A stretch of DNA of 64,000 bases, taken from NCBI GenBank assembly GCA_965222205.1, contig OZ244932.1, forward strand, positions 1,798,001-1,862,000, written 5' to 3'. A program made the position numbers and the translations under genes. Origin of the DNA: RHLJ01 sp965222205. GTDB taxonomy: Bacteria > Bacteroidota > Rhodothermia > Balneolales > Balneolaceae. Positions 36,563-46,219 of the stretch are shown here, piece after piece. How positions within the stretch are numbered: position 1 is the stretch's first letter; every line of letters starts with the position of its first letter. The notes under the pieces were generated by a model that had not been told where the DNA came from, searched no databases, and worked only from the letters and a program-made list of their open reading frames with translations.

Positions 36563-36612
36563 ATCACCTTTCCATTTTTAATAGCTTCCACTACACTTGG
36601 ATCTAGCAAATT
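36559..36612 (-). pseudogene. Duplicated 3' end of an acs-like gene
   Basis: On the minus strand the codons ending with TAA at 36559-36561 read LLDPSVVEAIKNGKVI and a stop. The intact acs gene 220 bases away ends with LLDPGVVEDIKNGKAI and a stop. The match of 13 of 16 residues at the protein level, and of the flanking DNA at the nucleotide level, shows this is a degenerated copy of the acs tail. No more of the gene is recognisable upstream (a stop interrupts the frame two codons further). Confidence 0.8.
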
Positions 36613-36782
36613 TGGGAATCAATATTCCCTTTATCGTCTGCAGGGTTTGCACGGCATCCCTGCGGGAAAAACCTCTTGCTTGATTATGATCTATCCTGAT
36701 CTATGGTCACGATACCCAAATACAATTCCAGCAAGGACATATACAAGCAGGGACTTCAGTCCTGCGAACCACACCTGAAAAA

Positions 36783-38681
36783 CTAAATCGCTTTTCCATT
36801 CTTAATATCTTCCACTACACCTGGATCAAGTAGTGTTGAAGTATCCCCAACATTTTCCAGGTCATTCGCCGCCACTTTTCGGAGAATACGACGCATTATT
36901 TTTCCGGAACGTGTTTTCGGGAGTCCGGGTACGATCTGAATTTTATCCGGCTTAGCAATTGGGCCAATTATTTTAACAACCAGATCAAGTAATTCTTTCT
37001 TAAAGGCATCAGTATCTTTGATATTCCCATCACATATCATAAACGCGTATACACCCTGACCTTTAATATCATGAGGATAACCAACCACCGCAGTTTCTAC
37101 TACCCGATTGTGTTCATCCAGCGCGTTTTCAATTTCTGCGGTTCCCAAACGGTGACCGGAGACATTCAACACATCATCTACACGACCGGTAATTCGGTAA
37201 TAGCCGTCTTCATCTCTACGGCAACCATCCCCTGTAAAATAATAACCTTTATAAGTTGAAAGATAGGTCTGCTTATACCTCTCATGATCTCCATAAACCG
37301 TCCTTGCAACAGATGGCCATGGGTGCTTGATACACAGATTTCCTTCCACGCCATTACCTTCAATTTCATTGCCATTTTCATCCATTAAAACAGGAAAAAT
37401 GCCTGGTAATGGAAGTGTGGCGAATCCGGGCTTGGTAGGGGTAATTCCAGCTAAAGGAGAAATCATAATCCCTCCGGTCTCAGTTTGCCACCAGGTATCA
37501 ACAATAGAACACCGTCCTCCGCCTATATGGGTATGATACCAATGCCACGCTTCTTCATTTATAGGTTCACCAACAGACCCCAGCACCTTTAGTGAGCTCA
37601 AATCGTATTTCTTCACAAAGTCAAGATCATAACTCATTAACGCTCGAATGGCGGTGGGAGCGGTATAAAAATGGGTGACTTTGTACTTCTCTACTACTTC
37701 CCAGAAACGTCCGGCATCCGGATAGGTTGGAGTACCTTCAAAAATAATTCCGGTAGTTCCGGTAAACAATGGACCGTAAATAATATAACTGTGTCCGGTA
37801 ATCCAGCCCGCATCTGCCGTACACCAATAAACATCATCCGCCCCAACCTGGAATACATTGCTGAACGAATAACTCGTGTATACCATATATCCACCACAGG
37901 TATGAACTACCCCTTTAGGCTTACCGGTTGACCCCGAAGTATATAAAATGAACAATGGGTCTTCTGCATCCATCTCAACAGCCTCATGCTCTTTGGATGC
38001 ATTGCGAATCAGATTATGCCACCACTCATCACGACCTTCCACCCATTCAATGTCTCGGTTGGTACGCTGACAAACAATCACACTTTTCACAGACGGGCTT
38101 GTCTTCAACGCTTCATCAGAAATATCCTTAAGCGGAACATGTTTGTCACCTCTTCTCAACCCATCGTTAGTGATAAGCATTTTGGCATCACAATCATTGA
38201 TACGATCGCTAAGTGATTGAGCAGAAAAACCAGCAAACACGATCGAATGAACCGCTCCAATTCTTGCACAAGCTAAGGCAGCAATAACCAACTCCGGTGT
38301 CATAGCCATATAAATACACACCCGATCTCCTTTTCTAATTCCTTTGCTGTTCAACACATTACTGAACCGACAAACATCTTCATGTAGCTGTTTGAAAGTA
38401 ATGGTTCGACGAAACGAATCCGGGTGATTGGGCTCAAAAATAAAAGCTGTTTTGTTCCCAATCGTATTCAGGTGGCGATCTAATGCGTTTTCAGTTATGT
38501 TTAACTTTCCACCTTCAAACCATTTTATATCGGCTGTTTCAAAACCGCCGGACTGAACTTCATCCCATCTTTTTCGCCAGTAAAAAGTCCCGGCTTCGTG
38601 CTCCCAGAAGTCTAAACGATTTTCCTCACTTTCATTAAACGTTTCGTTGTATTCATTGAATGATTTTATATTCAGCCACAT
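36783..38681 (-). CDS. acs: Acetyl-CoA synthetase
   Basis: This 632-residue enzyme makes acetyl-CoA from acetate, ATP and CoA. It shows the AMP-binding signature LFILYTSGSTGKPKGVVHTC, VDTWWQTETGGIMISPL, YYFTGDGCRRDEDGYYRITGRVDD and the acylation lysine motif KTRSGKIMRRILRKVA (final domain). The N-terminal ACAS-N region has FWEHEAGTFYWRKRWDEV. Length is normal (about 630-650). A 17-codon duplicate of its last residues lies at 36559, and an 8-bp inverted repeat is just upstream of its start. Confidence 0.96.
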   Translation of the reverse strand: MWLNIKSFNEYNETFNESEENRLDFWEHEAGTFYWRKRWDEVQSGGFETADIKWFEGGKLNITENALDRHLNTIGNKTAFIFEPNHPDSFRRTITFKQLHEDVCRFSNVLNSKGIRKGDRVCIYMAMTPELVIAALACARIGAVHSIVFAGFSAQSLSDRINDCDAKMLITNDGLRRGDKHVPLKDISDEALKTSPSVKSVIVCQRTNRDIEWVEGRDEWWHNLIRNASKEHEAVEMDAEDPLFILYTSGSTGKPKGVVHTCGGYMVYTSYSFSNVFQVGADDVYWCTADAGWITGHSYIIYGPLFTGTTGIIFEGTPTYPDAGRFWEVVEKYKVTHFYTAPTAIRALMSYDLDFVKKYDLSSLKVLGSVGEPINEEAWHWYHTHIGGGRCSIVDTWWQTETGGIMISPLAGITPTKPGFATLPLPGIFPVLMDENGNEIEGNGVEGNLCIKHPWPSVARTVYGDHERYKQTYLSTYKGYYFTGDGCRRDEDGYYRITGRVDDVLNVSGHRLGTAEIENALDEHNRVVETAVVGYPHDIKGQGVYAFMICDGNIKDTDAFKKELLDLVVKIIGPIAKPDKIQIVPGLPKTRSGKIMRRILRKVAANDLENVGDTSTLLDPGVVEDIKNGKAI

Positions 38682-38709
38682 TTTTCAAGAAATTGGTTAG
38701 GTTATCTGA

Positions 38710-38738
38710 TCCGCTTATGTTGACGTTTTTTAAGCGGA
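38710..38738. promoter_or_regulatory. 8-bp inverted repeat upstream of acs
   Basis: TCCGCTTA (38710-38717) and TAAGCGGA (38731-38738) are perfect complements separated by 13 bases, ending 28 bases before the acs ATG. The position and symmetry suit an operator or leader hairpin for acs. No known regulator motif was matched. Confidence 0.5.
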
Positions 38739-38862
38739 GAATCAAGTCAATTATATGATCAATCCCCTAAAAGTTTATTTTGAGGGAGCTCTCAGAAAGA
38801 CTCTGTGCCTTCTTTGTTCTAAAAAATCTTTAAATGTTTATCCTGAATGGAATGAAGACTTA

Positions 38863-39423
38863 TTACCTTTCCAGTAATACTTTGTAGGTTCCATTTGTAA
38901 TCAGTACCGTATCAGGCCGCTGGCGGTATTGGTTATTGTTGGGTTTGTCGTAATTGGGATCCACCACCACCTTCATGGCAAAGGTACCTTTGGCAAACTC
39001 CCGGCCCTCTTCATCGGTCCCAAATTCTACCGTAAATGAATTAACCGAGGCTTGCTCCGGATAATACCAGGCGATCACCGCGTCTCCGTCTAACTCACTG
39101 TACAGTGCTCCTGTCATTTTATTATGTTTATTAGATTCTAAAATTACCGAGTATTCATTTTTTTTCTTTTCTAGATAAACTCCTATAGAAAGCTTGTCTC
39201 GATACGGAAACAAAAGAGTATCATACCTTGAAGCAAACACCTGGAACAAGGTGTCCTGCTCGATATAGGTGAACCCGGCTCTCGGGGCGTCCCCACTCCA
39301 GGCATCTCCGTTGATTTCCGCCCGGAAATAACTTTCAAATTCAGGCGGGGCTTCCTTTTCGGTAATACCACAGCCGGAAATCAAAAAAAAGAACCATGTC
39401 AAAAGATATACTGCATAATTCAT
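38863..39423 (-). CDS. Hypothetical lipoprotein
   Basis: This 186-residue protein begins MNYAVYLLTWFFFLISGC, a lipoprotein signal with the lipid Cys at 18. The mature part YFRAEINGDAWSGDAPRAGF has the pattern F-x-A-x-I-N-G-x-x-W common to a group of Bacteroidota surface lipoproteins (DUF6252-like), followed by beta-strand-rich sequence. It is separated by eight bases from the metzincin gene, so the two could be co-transcribed. Function is not known. Confidence 0.68.
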   Translation of the reverse strand: MNYAVYLLTWFFFLISGCGITEKEAPPEFESYFRAEINGDAWSGDAPRAGFTYIEQDTLFQVFASRYDTLLFPYRDKLSIGVYLEKKKNEYSVILESNKHNKMTGALYSELDGDAVIAWYYPEQASVNSFTVEFGTDEEGREFAKGTFAMKVVVDPNYDKPNNNQYRQRPDTVLITNGTYKVLLER

Positions 39424-39431
39424 AATGATGC

Positions 39432-41450
39432 TTATTTGATTAAGGTTATTTTTCGGGACTCGACCATTGAACCGCTCTGCAACCGGACAAAGTACATCCC
39501 GCCGGATAAATCTGAGGCATCAAAAGTGTAAGTATGAGCTCCTTTTGGGAGTCTGCTGTTCGTTAAAACCGCTACTTCTCTGCCTGACAGATTGTACACA
39601 GCCAGCCGTACGGATTGTTCTTCCGGCAGGGTGAATGTAATATTTGTGGATGGATTAAAGGGGTTGGGATAAGCGGCATGTAAGGCAAAACGCTTAGCCG
39701 GCCGTTCAGGCTCTTCGGCAGATTGATTCATTTTTGCCAGAGAACCGGACAAGAATTCACAAGGCTCATCCTGCTGGCAATCGTCATCGTCAACGATAAT
39801 ACTCTTGAAAGCTTCTGAAACCTGAACTCCTCCTGCCGCCCTTGCGGTAAGTCTTATATAGTGATTTCCGGGAGGAAATGTGCGCGAAAAAGTGCTGCCG
39901 GTACCAACAACAGGGCCATAAGTAAAGGGATCGTCATAACTAACCTGCCATTGATACGTTGGGCTGGTCTGACCGCCACAAATATCAGACGCGAAGGAAA
40001 ACTGGCCTGTAACCGAATTGGAAGAGGTTATACGAACGGAAGCCTGAAGCTCATTCGCATCTCTGAGATCAGCGATCGTAGCAGCGGTATTCTTCAGTAC
40101 CAGCCAATTTTCCCGCTGTCCTTGTATTCCGGTATCACTTCCTCTGTATTCTACATTTGGGTTAGAGAAATGTTTTCGGCCATAATATACCCGGTCACAG
40201 AAAAAATCTTGTGACTGAGGCCGGCATGGGTAAGCCATTATGGTGGAACGGTATCTCCTCGGTACAAAAATAGATGCCTTGTAACTGAAACGATGCCCAA
40301 AGCCGTAACTAAATGGCCCGTTAACATCTACAGGATCGTCAGGATGATGTTGCGCTCCTTGCAAATGCCCCAGTTCGTGGGCAAACACATAGTCCGCCCC
40401 CCCCGAGAACTCGGCTTGAACGATGGCATGAGCAGAGTTTGTTGTTGCTAGTATTTCCGAGGCTATCCCTCCGGCCGATCCGTAATTGCCGTCGGTAAGC
40501 AGCAACACGGCATCTGCATTGTGTTGATTACGCAGATTCTGTACTTGCACATCATTTCGCAAATCTAATAAATCACGTTCAATATCATTTGATTCCGTGA
40601 AATTGATCTGCTGGCTGTGGGCCAGAGCTATCTTTAAATTGGTTACCTGGCTGTTGGTGTAGGCTTCATTCGCTTCCTGTATAGCTAGAGAAATAATACC
40701 GTTTATATCCCTGCCCTGGGCGGCATTGGCAGTAAACAGTACCAGCAGCCGCTGGTATTCGGGGCTGCAGCGGGTTCCTGATTGTTCTGCTATAATCGGT
40801 TGAGTATAACTGGTTCCTTCGGGAACGAACTGTTTCCGCTGTGAGGTTTTCTTGACAAGGACATCATTTCCTTTGTAGAGTTCTCTTTGATATTCAGTAT
40901 CAACCGAACGAACCGTATGTAAACCGGATGCTCCAAGGGGCTGGATTTCATAAAAATTACCTTCCAGATCAATGCTGCCGGTAAATCCACGCTCCTTATG
41001 CAGGATCAAGGTAATATCGCCTGCCTCTTCCCTGGTGGTGCTCACATAAATAATACCAGTCCAGGCTATTTCATCTTCTGAGAGAATTTCCAGTGACTTC
41101 TTTCGTACAACTAAACCGGTACCGGTATTGTCAAATGTCAGTTGTCCGGTCTTTTGATCTACGAAGAAAGTCAGCTCTTCGGTCTTCCATATCTGATACG
41201 GTAAACGGACAATATCTACTTGTTTTGTTTTTCTGGAATTGGTCAATGTTGTTATACGCTCCGAACTTTGTGAGGAGAGTCGATGCACCACCGTTTTGGT
41301 AAACAATGGGTTGGATTGAACGAATACAGGATCGCTTTTCTGTATCTCTTTACTCTGAGAGTAAACTCCGGTGCTAAAAAGTAGAGTGACGATTGCAATT
41401 AAACAGACAGCTATACTAATCTTTTTGAAGGGGGGGGTAGTTTTGTTCAT
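39432..41450 (-). CDS. Secreted metzincin (reprolysin-like) protease with T9SS sorting domain
   Basis: This 672-residue protein starts with a signal peptide (chosen ATG 41450; an upstream ATG would precede it by 20 residues). The zinc site is YVFAHELGHLQGAQHHPDDP with His358, Glu359, His362 and His368, the HExxHxxGxxH of metzincins, and a Met-turn-like MAYPCRP follows. A PKD/immunoglobulin-like region lies between about 480 and 570, and the C-terminus AAYPNPFNPSTNITFTLPEE, with YNLSGREVAVLTN and GMYFVRLQSGSMVESRKITLIK, is a classic type A T9SS sorting domain. It should be a secreted or surface-anchored protease. A run of seven G residues (41431-41437) lies in its signal region. Confidence 0.93.
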   Translation of the reverse strand: MNKTTPPFKKISIAVCLIAIVTLLFSTGVYSQSKEIQKSDPVFVQSNPLFTKTVVHRLSSQSSERITTLTNSRKTKQVDIVRLPYQIWKTEELTFFVDQKTGQLTFDNTGTGLVVRKKSLEILSEDEIAWTGIIYVSTTREEAGDITLILHKERGFTGSIDLEGNFYEIQPLGASGLHTVRSVDTEYQRELYKGNDVLVKKTSQRKQFVPEGTSYTQPIIAEQSGTRCSPEYQRLLVLFTANAAQGRDINGIISLAIQEANEAYTNSQVTNLKIALAHSQQINFTESNDIERDLLDLRNDVQVQNLRNQHNADAVLLLTDGNYGSAGGIASEILATTNSAHAIVQAEFSGGADYVFAHELGHLQGAQHHPDDPVDVNGPFSYGFGHRFSYKASIFVPRRYRSTIMAYPCRPQSQDFFCDRVYYGRKHFSNPNVEYRGSDTGIQGQRENWLVLKNTAATIADLRDANELQASVRITSSNSVTGQFSFASDICGGQTSPTYQWQVSYDDPFTYGPVVGTGSTFSRTFPPGNHYIRLTARAAGGVQVSEAFKSIIVDDDDCQQDEPCEFLSGSLAKMNQSAEEPERPAKRFALHAAYPNPFNPSTNITFTLPEEQSVRLAVYNLSGREVAVLTNSRLPKGAHTYTFDASDLSGGMYFVRLQSGSMVESRKITLIK

Positions 41451-41632
41451 GGTAAGCTCCGGTTTAGAAATAATTAATGGATCAGATCCTCTTAAATAAG
41501 AGTAAAACAATCTATAATTGTTGCACTATTTTTCGCTTCAATATGCCATTAAAATAATGGGTTAAATGGACACATATGTAATTTAAACCTGAACGTTTAA
41601 TATCTTCTCAACATTACTCTTTAAACGATTTT

Positions 41633-44110
41633 TTGGATTTTAACATCTTGACAAAGGGAAAACAACGTATTTACGACTGGTTTGCCTCCCATAACTGGGA
41701 GATCTTCCCTTTTCAGTCTGAGGTTTGGGAAGCATTTCTTAAAGGCAAAAAAGGATTATTAAATGCTCCCACAGGTAGTGGGAAAACTTTTGCCCTATGG
41801 ATGCCTAACGTGATAAAGTGGATTGACGAACATCCCGGAGATTACAATTCCAAAACCAATAATGGGTTAAAAGTCCTTTGGATTACCCCTCTTCGTGCAC
41901 TGGCTAAGGATATAGAAAGTGCACTTCAGCATTCATTAGATGAAATGGAAATTCCCTGGAAAGTAGGACGAAGAACCGGGGATGTTTCTCAATCTGTAAA
42001 ACAAAAGCAAAACAAAAGAATGCCGGAGGTTTTGATCACTACTCCCGAAAGCATCCATATCCTGATGGCCCAGAAAAACTACGGGCGACATTTCAAAAAT
42101 CTGGATGCTATTATTATTGACGAATGGCATGAGTTACTTGGATCAAAAAGAGGTATTCAGGTTGAGCTCGGACTTTCAAGGCTAAAAGCTTTAAGACCCG
42201 CCCTCTCTGTCTGGGGAATATCTGCTACAATCGGAAATCTTGAAGAAGCTCTGGAAGTATTACTCGGAACAGATCATAACTCTGAGAACTCAACCATTAT
42301 CAAAGCCAGTATTGAAAAAGATATTCAGATCCGTTCTGTGCTACCCGACGAGATCGACAATTTCCCCTGGTATGGACATCTTGGATTGAACCTTCTTCAT
42401 AAAATCCTTCCAATTATAGACGACCATACTTCGACTTTGATTTTTACCAATACACGCGGCCAGGCTGAAGTATGGTTTCAACGGATTTTGGACGCTCGTC
42501 CTGATCTGGCAGGAACCATTGCAATTCACCATGGTTCGTTGGATAGAAGCGTAAGAGATTGGGTAGAAGATTCACTTCATGAAGGAATTCTTAAAGCTGT
42601 GGTTTGCACTTCCAGTTTAGATTTAGGAGTGGATTTCAGTCCTGTGGATACCGTGATCCAGATTGGAAGCCCTAAAGGAGTCGCGCGATTCATGCAGCGA
42701 GCTGGACGAAGTGGACACCAACCGGGAGCTACAAGCACCATCTACTTCGTTCCAACTCACGCCCTTGAACTCATTGAAGCTGCTGCATTAAAGGGAGCCA
42801 TCTCTAATACCGAAATGGAGAGCCGGGAGCCGATTTTAAAACCCATGGATGTGCTAGTTCAATATTTAGTTACACTTGCGGTTTCAGATGGATTTATACC
42901 CGATGAGATTCTTCCCGAACTAAGAAGCACTTTTGCTTATCAGTATCTTTCCAACAAAGAATGGGATTGGGCTCTGACTTTTATCACAACCGGAGGAAAA
43001 TCACTCGGAAAATATCCGGAGTATTCGAAAGCAATTATTGATGAGGATGGAGTATACAAAGTGATCGATCGTAAGATTGCCAGACGGCATAGAATGAGTA
43101 TTGGGACCATTTCCAGTGACAGTATGATGCGGGTTAAATATCTGAGTGGCGGATCGCTGGGTTCGATAGAGGAAACTTTTATCAGCAGCCTGAATATCGG
43201 TGATAAATTCTGGTTTGCCGGTAGAAACCTGGAATTGATTCAAATCAAAGAAAATTCTGCATTTGTTAGACGAGCCAAGGGCTCTAAATCAAGAGTACCA
43301 AGCTATATGGGGGGACGAATGTCGCTCTCATCCAATATGTCCAAAATCCTTCGAATGACCATGCAGAAGGCTATTTCCGGGGATACGGGCATTGTTGAAT
43401 TAGATACTATTTCCCCAATCCTCGACATTCAGAAAGACTGGTCTATTCTTCCCGGAGAAAACCAATTTCTGATCGAGAAAAGTACTTCAAAGGAAGGTTG
43501 TCACGTCTTCTTTTTCCCATTTGAAGGACGTTATGTTCACGAAGGGATGTCGGCATTACTGGCACAACGAATCTCAAAAATGACTCCCATCACTTTTTCT
43601 ATTGCCATGAACGACTATGGTTTTGAATTGCTTTCTGATCAGGATATCCCTATTGAGGAAGCCCTGGAAAATGATGTGTTATCTCCGGTTAATCTTGTTG
43701 AAGATATCCAGTCCAGTCTGAACAATTCCGAAATGGCGAAGCGTAGATTCTGGGGAATTAGTCAGGTAGCGGGTCTGGTATTCCACGGATTCCCAGGTGA
43801 ACAACGTAAATCCAGACACTTAAGGATGAATACCAGTTTACTCTTTGATGTATTTTCAGAATATGAACCAGATCATTTACTTATCAGACAAGCGTTCGAT
43901 GAGGTCATGTTCTTTCAACTGGATGAAATCCGGCTTAGAAAAGCGCTGATGAAAGTCCAAAGTCAGGAAATTGTACTGAATCATACCAAAAGATTCACCC
44001 CTTATGCATTCCCCATTATGGTTGACAGATTGCGTGAGAAACTAAGTTCAGAAAAACTGATCGATCGTATTAAAAAGATGCAGTTACAATTAGAAAAACA
44101 TGTGAAATGA
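41633..44110 (+). CDS. Ligase-associated DNA damage response DEXH helicase (Lhr-like)
   Basis: This 825-residue SF2 helicase has motif I NAPTGSGKTF (about 44-53), motif Ia WITPLRALAKDI, motif II DEWH (163-166), a SAT-type motif (WGISATIGNLEEAL), and motifs IV-VI including TSSLDLGVDFSPVDTVIQIG and RFMQRAGRSGH. The C-terminal Lhr-like domain matches the TIGR04121 family, which pairs with PdeM, an MBL exonuclease and an ATP ligase. No in-frame ATG or GTG lies before motif I and the upstream TAA (41579-41581), so translation must start at TTG 41633 (or TTG 41648). Its stop overlaps the pdeM start by four bases. Confidence 0.92.
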   Translation: MDFNILTKGKQRIYDWFASHNWEIFPFQSEVWEAFLKGKKGLLNAPTGSGKTFALWMPNVIKWIDEHPGDYNSKTNNGLKVLWITPLRALAKDIESALQHSLDEMEIPWKVGRRTGDVSQSVKQKQNKRMPEVLITTPESIHILMAQKNYGRHFKNLDAIIIDEWHELLGSKRGIQVELGLSRLKALRPALSVWGISATIGNLEEALEVLLGTDHNSENSTIIKASIEKDIQIRSVLPDEIDNFPWYGHLGLNLLHKILPIIDDHTSTLIFTNTRGQAEVWFQRILDARPDLAGTIAIHHGSLDRSVRDWVEDSLHEGILKAVVCTSSLDLGVDFSPVDTVIQIGSPKGVARFMQRAGRSGHQPGATSTIYFVPTHALELIEAAALKGAISNTEMESREPILKPMDVLVQYLVTLAVSDGFIPDEILPELRSTFAYQYLSNKEWDWALTFITTGGKSLGKYPEYSKAIIDEDGVYKVIDRKIARRHRMSIGTISSDSMMRVKYLSGGSLGSIEETFISSLNIGDKFWFAGRNLELIQIKENSAFVRRAKGSKSRVPSYMGGRMSLSSNMSKILRMTMQKAISGDTGIVELDTISPILDIQKDWSILPGENQFLIEKSTSKEGCHVFFFPFEGRYVHEGMSALLAQRISKMTPITFSIAMNDYGFELLSDQDIPIEEALENDVLSPVNLVEDIQSSLNNSEMAKRRFWGISQVAGLVFHGFPGEQRKSRHLRMNTSLLFDVFSEYEPDHLLIRQAFDEVMFFQLDEIRLRKALMKVQSQEIVLNHTKRFTPYAFPIMVDRLREKLSSEKLIDRIKKMQLQLEKHVK

Positions 44111-44766
44111 CTCAAATAAACGAAATTGAAATCGAGTTCAGGGGTCAGAACCTGATTCTTTCAGCGTTAAAAGCTGTCTATTGGATTCAACTGGACGCAT
44201 TACTCCTTTCCGATTTACATCTTGGGAAAGCTGGTCATTTTCGGAAATCAGGAATTGCCATCCCGGGTACTGTGAATGAAAGGAATTTATCTCGTCTAAA
44301 TACATTAATTGCCAAATACTCCCCGAAACGAATACTATTTCTTGGAGATCTGTTTCACAGTGCTAAAAATACTGAATGGGAAACATTTAGAAGCTGGAGA
44401 GATAACTATCGGCATATCGAAATGCATCTTGTAATCGGTAATCATGACTTTCACTCCCCTGAAGAATATGAGAGTCTTGGGTTAATTTGTTCGGAAGAAA
44501 TTGAGTCCGAACCATTCTTATTAATACACGATGAATCCACAAATAAAAACACTTCGGGGCTATATCCGATTTCAGGTCATGTTCATCCATCAGTTAGAAT
44601 GATCGGCAGGGGTCGGCAAGCTAAAAGAATCCCTTGTTTCTACTTCGGTAAATTAGGTGCTTTATTACCCGCCTTTGGAAATTTAACTGGAACTCACATC
44701 ATCAAACCCACTATTGATGAACATGTATTTGGCTTAATTGAAGATCAAATAATCAAAATTTCATGA
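44107..44766 (+). CDS. pdeM: Ligase-associated endonuclease PdeM
   Basis: This 219-residue calcineurin-like phosphoesterase has the two-metal motifs LLSDLHLGKAGHFRK (Asp36, His38), FLGDLFHS (Asp81), VIGNHDFHSP and ISGHVHPSV. It corresponds to PdeM (TIGR04123 family), which co-occurs with the Lhr-like helicase, the MBL-fold exonuclease and the ATP-dependent ligase in a DNA repair set. It overlaps the helicase by four bases (ATGA) and the following membrane protein by four bases, so three genes are translationally linked. The exonuclease and ligase partners are 16 kb away in this window. Confidence 0.92.
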   Translation: MTQINEIEIEFRGQNLILSALKAVYWIQLDALLLSDLHLGKAGHFRKSGIAIPGTVNERNLSRLNTLIAKYSPKRILFLGDLFHSAKNTEWETFRSWRDNYRHIEMHLVIGNHDFHSPEEYESLGLICSEEIESEPFLLIHDESTNKNTSGLYPISGHVHPSVRMIGRGRQAKRIPCFYFGKLGALLPAFGNLTGTHIIKPTIDEHVFGLIEDQIIKIS

Positions 44767-45383
44767 GCATAATCAAAAATTGTTACACTTTGAAAGAATT
44801 AAAATTTTGGCTCCTTTTTGGTATAATTTTATTAGCAGGCTCAAATTTGTTACACGCACAAATTACCGATTTTGAAGCTCAAAAAATCTATGAGCGCTCA
44901 CTTTCAATAAAAAAATCGGGAATGATTGTACTTGGAAGCTGGGCAACATTAAATATTATTTCGGGATTAGCGGGTACAGTTTACTATAAAAATGATGTGA
45001 AATATTTCTACCAAATGAATGCAGCCTGGAATACAATCAATTTAGGTATAGCTGCTTTCGGTTTTTTTGGAGTGATGAATACCGGCCTTTCTATCGGGGC
45101 AAATGAAGTGTTCGAAGAAATAGAAAATTTTGATCGTATTCTTCTCATTAATGCAGGATTAGATCTGGCCTATATCGGCATCGGTACAGCTCTCTGGAAC
45201 CGGGGCATTTCCAGGCAATCTTCCAGGGTTCTCGGGTACGGAAAATCGATTGTACTTCAGGGAGGGTTTCTCCTCGTTTTTGATACTCTACTCTACCTTA
45301 TTCATCATCAGCAAACAAAAAGAATTGCTCTTTCAGGACTAGAATTAACTTTTAACCCTATGGGGTTCAGTCTGGCTTTCTAA
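44763..45383 (+). CDS. DUF6992-like membrane protein
   Basis: This 206-residue protein has an N-terminal hydrophobic segment and further membrane segments (about 55-75, 93-112, 125-145 and 168-185). The pattern LGSWATLNIISGLAGTVYY, NAAWNTINLGIAAFGFFG and LINAGLDLAYIGIGTALW is the Bacteroidota DUF6992 type. It overlaps pdeM by four bases and so is transcribed with the repair genes, but there is no visible link to DNA repair. It abuts the convergent sigma factor gene with no gap. Function is not known. Confidence 0.78.
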   Translation: MSIIKNCYTLKELKFWLLFGIILLAGSNLLHAQITDFEAQKIYERSLSIKKSGMIVLGSWATLNIISGLAGTVYYKNDVKYFYQMNAAWNTINLGIAAFGFFGVMNTGLSIGANEVFEEIENFDRILLINAGLDLAYIGIGTALWNRGISRQSSRVLGYGKSIVLQGGFLLVFDTLLYLIHHQQTKRIALSGLELTFNPMGFSLAF

Positions 45384-45947
45384 CTATTCGTTCGACTTAC
45401 GCTTATAGCAGTGATGAAGCCTGCTTAATATCCTCGATTTCCGGGTTCGGACATTTGCACTTGTAAGATCGAATTCTTCGGTAGCCTCCTCTGTAGTGGC
45501 ATCTGGCTTATCTATAAAGTATTCAATAAACCGTTTTGACTTATCTTTTAACTCATTTAGACATTCTTCGAGAAGCCTTTGTCTCTCCTTATCCAATAGG
45601 TTCTGAAACTGTTTTTCAGGTTCATAAAGTACATTAAGAGCCTCTTCTTCATACTTAAACTTATGCTCTCTTTTCGAATATCTTAGGTACTCATGCCTGC
45701 ATGATTTAATGAGATAGCTAAAAATATATTTACTCTCTTTTATATTATCTTTTCTGATCTGCTCAAAAACGTCCAGAAATGCTTGTTGAACACATTCTTT
45801 TGCTGCATTCCGTTCCGCACTCATTACCACAACAAGATAATCTTCAAGCCGGGGCATAATTTCATTTATTAAATCCCCTGATTTGGACTCATCCCCTTGT
45901 TGTAAAGCATCAACTAACTCTGAATAATCAACTCTGTTTTTTGTCAA
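45384..45947 (-). CDS. ECF-like RNA polymerase sigma factor
   Basis: This 187-residue protein has sigma region 2 (SAERNAAKECVQQAFLDVFE and IFSYLIKSCRHEYLRYSKRE) and region 4 (LNELKDKSKRFIEYFIDKPD with SANVRTRKSRILSRLHHCYK as the recognition helix). Only a TTG at 45947 can start the full frame; no ATG or GTG lies between it and the upstream stop, and the next ATG (residue 31) would remove the start of region 2. It sits head-to-head with the peptide array and CHAT gene, and on the same strand as the anti-sigma-like gene 4.5 kb downstream. It probably directs the TGTAACA-N14-CTCTT promoters of the locus (inference). Confidence 0.88.
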   Translation of the reverse strand: MTKNRVDYSELVDALQQGDESKSGDLINEIMPRLEDYLVVVMSAERNAAKECVQQAFLDVFEQIRKDNIKESKYIFSYLIKSCRHEYLRYSKREHKFKYEEEALNVLYEPEKQFQNLLDKERQRLLEECLNELKDKSKRFIEYFIDKPDATTEEATEEFDLTSANVRTRKSRILSRLHHCYKRKSNE

Positions 45948-46140
45948 AAGAAAAGACTGATTTTTTAATTATGAACTACTCCGAATCTAAACCAATTGAG
46001 AGCCTGTTTTTTGGTGAATATAAAATTAAGTGAGCTACTAAAAAACATTTATATGAAGTATAATCGCCCTTTTTTAGAGAAACATTAAAAATTTTTAATA
46101 AAAATTTGACAGGTTAGTCTCTTTTCGGTTAGGTTTTATT

Positions 46141-46168
46141 TGTAACAAAAGAGGTAAAAAATACTCTT
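46141..46168 (+). promoter_or_regulatory. Putative ECF-type promoter P1 of the peptide array
   Basis: TGTAACA (46141-46147), 14 bases, then TACTCTT (46162-46168). The same two boxes with the same spacing recur at 46220-46247, and nearly so on the minus strand at 51306-51333. The form (GTAAC-like -35, about 14-16 spacer, CTC-rich -10) is typical of ECF sigma promoters. Confidence 0.6.
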
Positions 46169-46219
46169 ACACTTAACTATAAATATAAATTTTAAAATCA
46201 TACTAGGAATTGAGTTTTT

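Noticed and set aside
36613..36782. Further acs pseudogene sequence upstream of the duplicated tail
   Set aside because: Only GCAGGG/CCTGC palindromic text is visible and no acs residues align, so the duplicate was limited to the tail.
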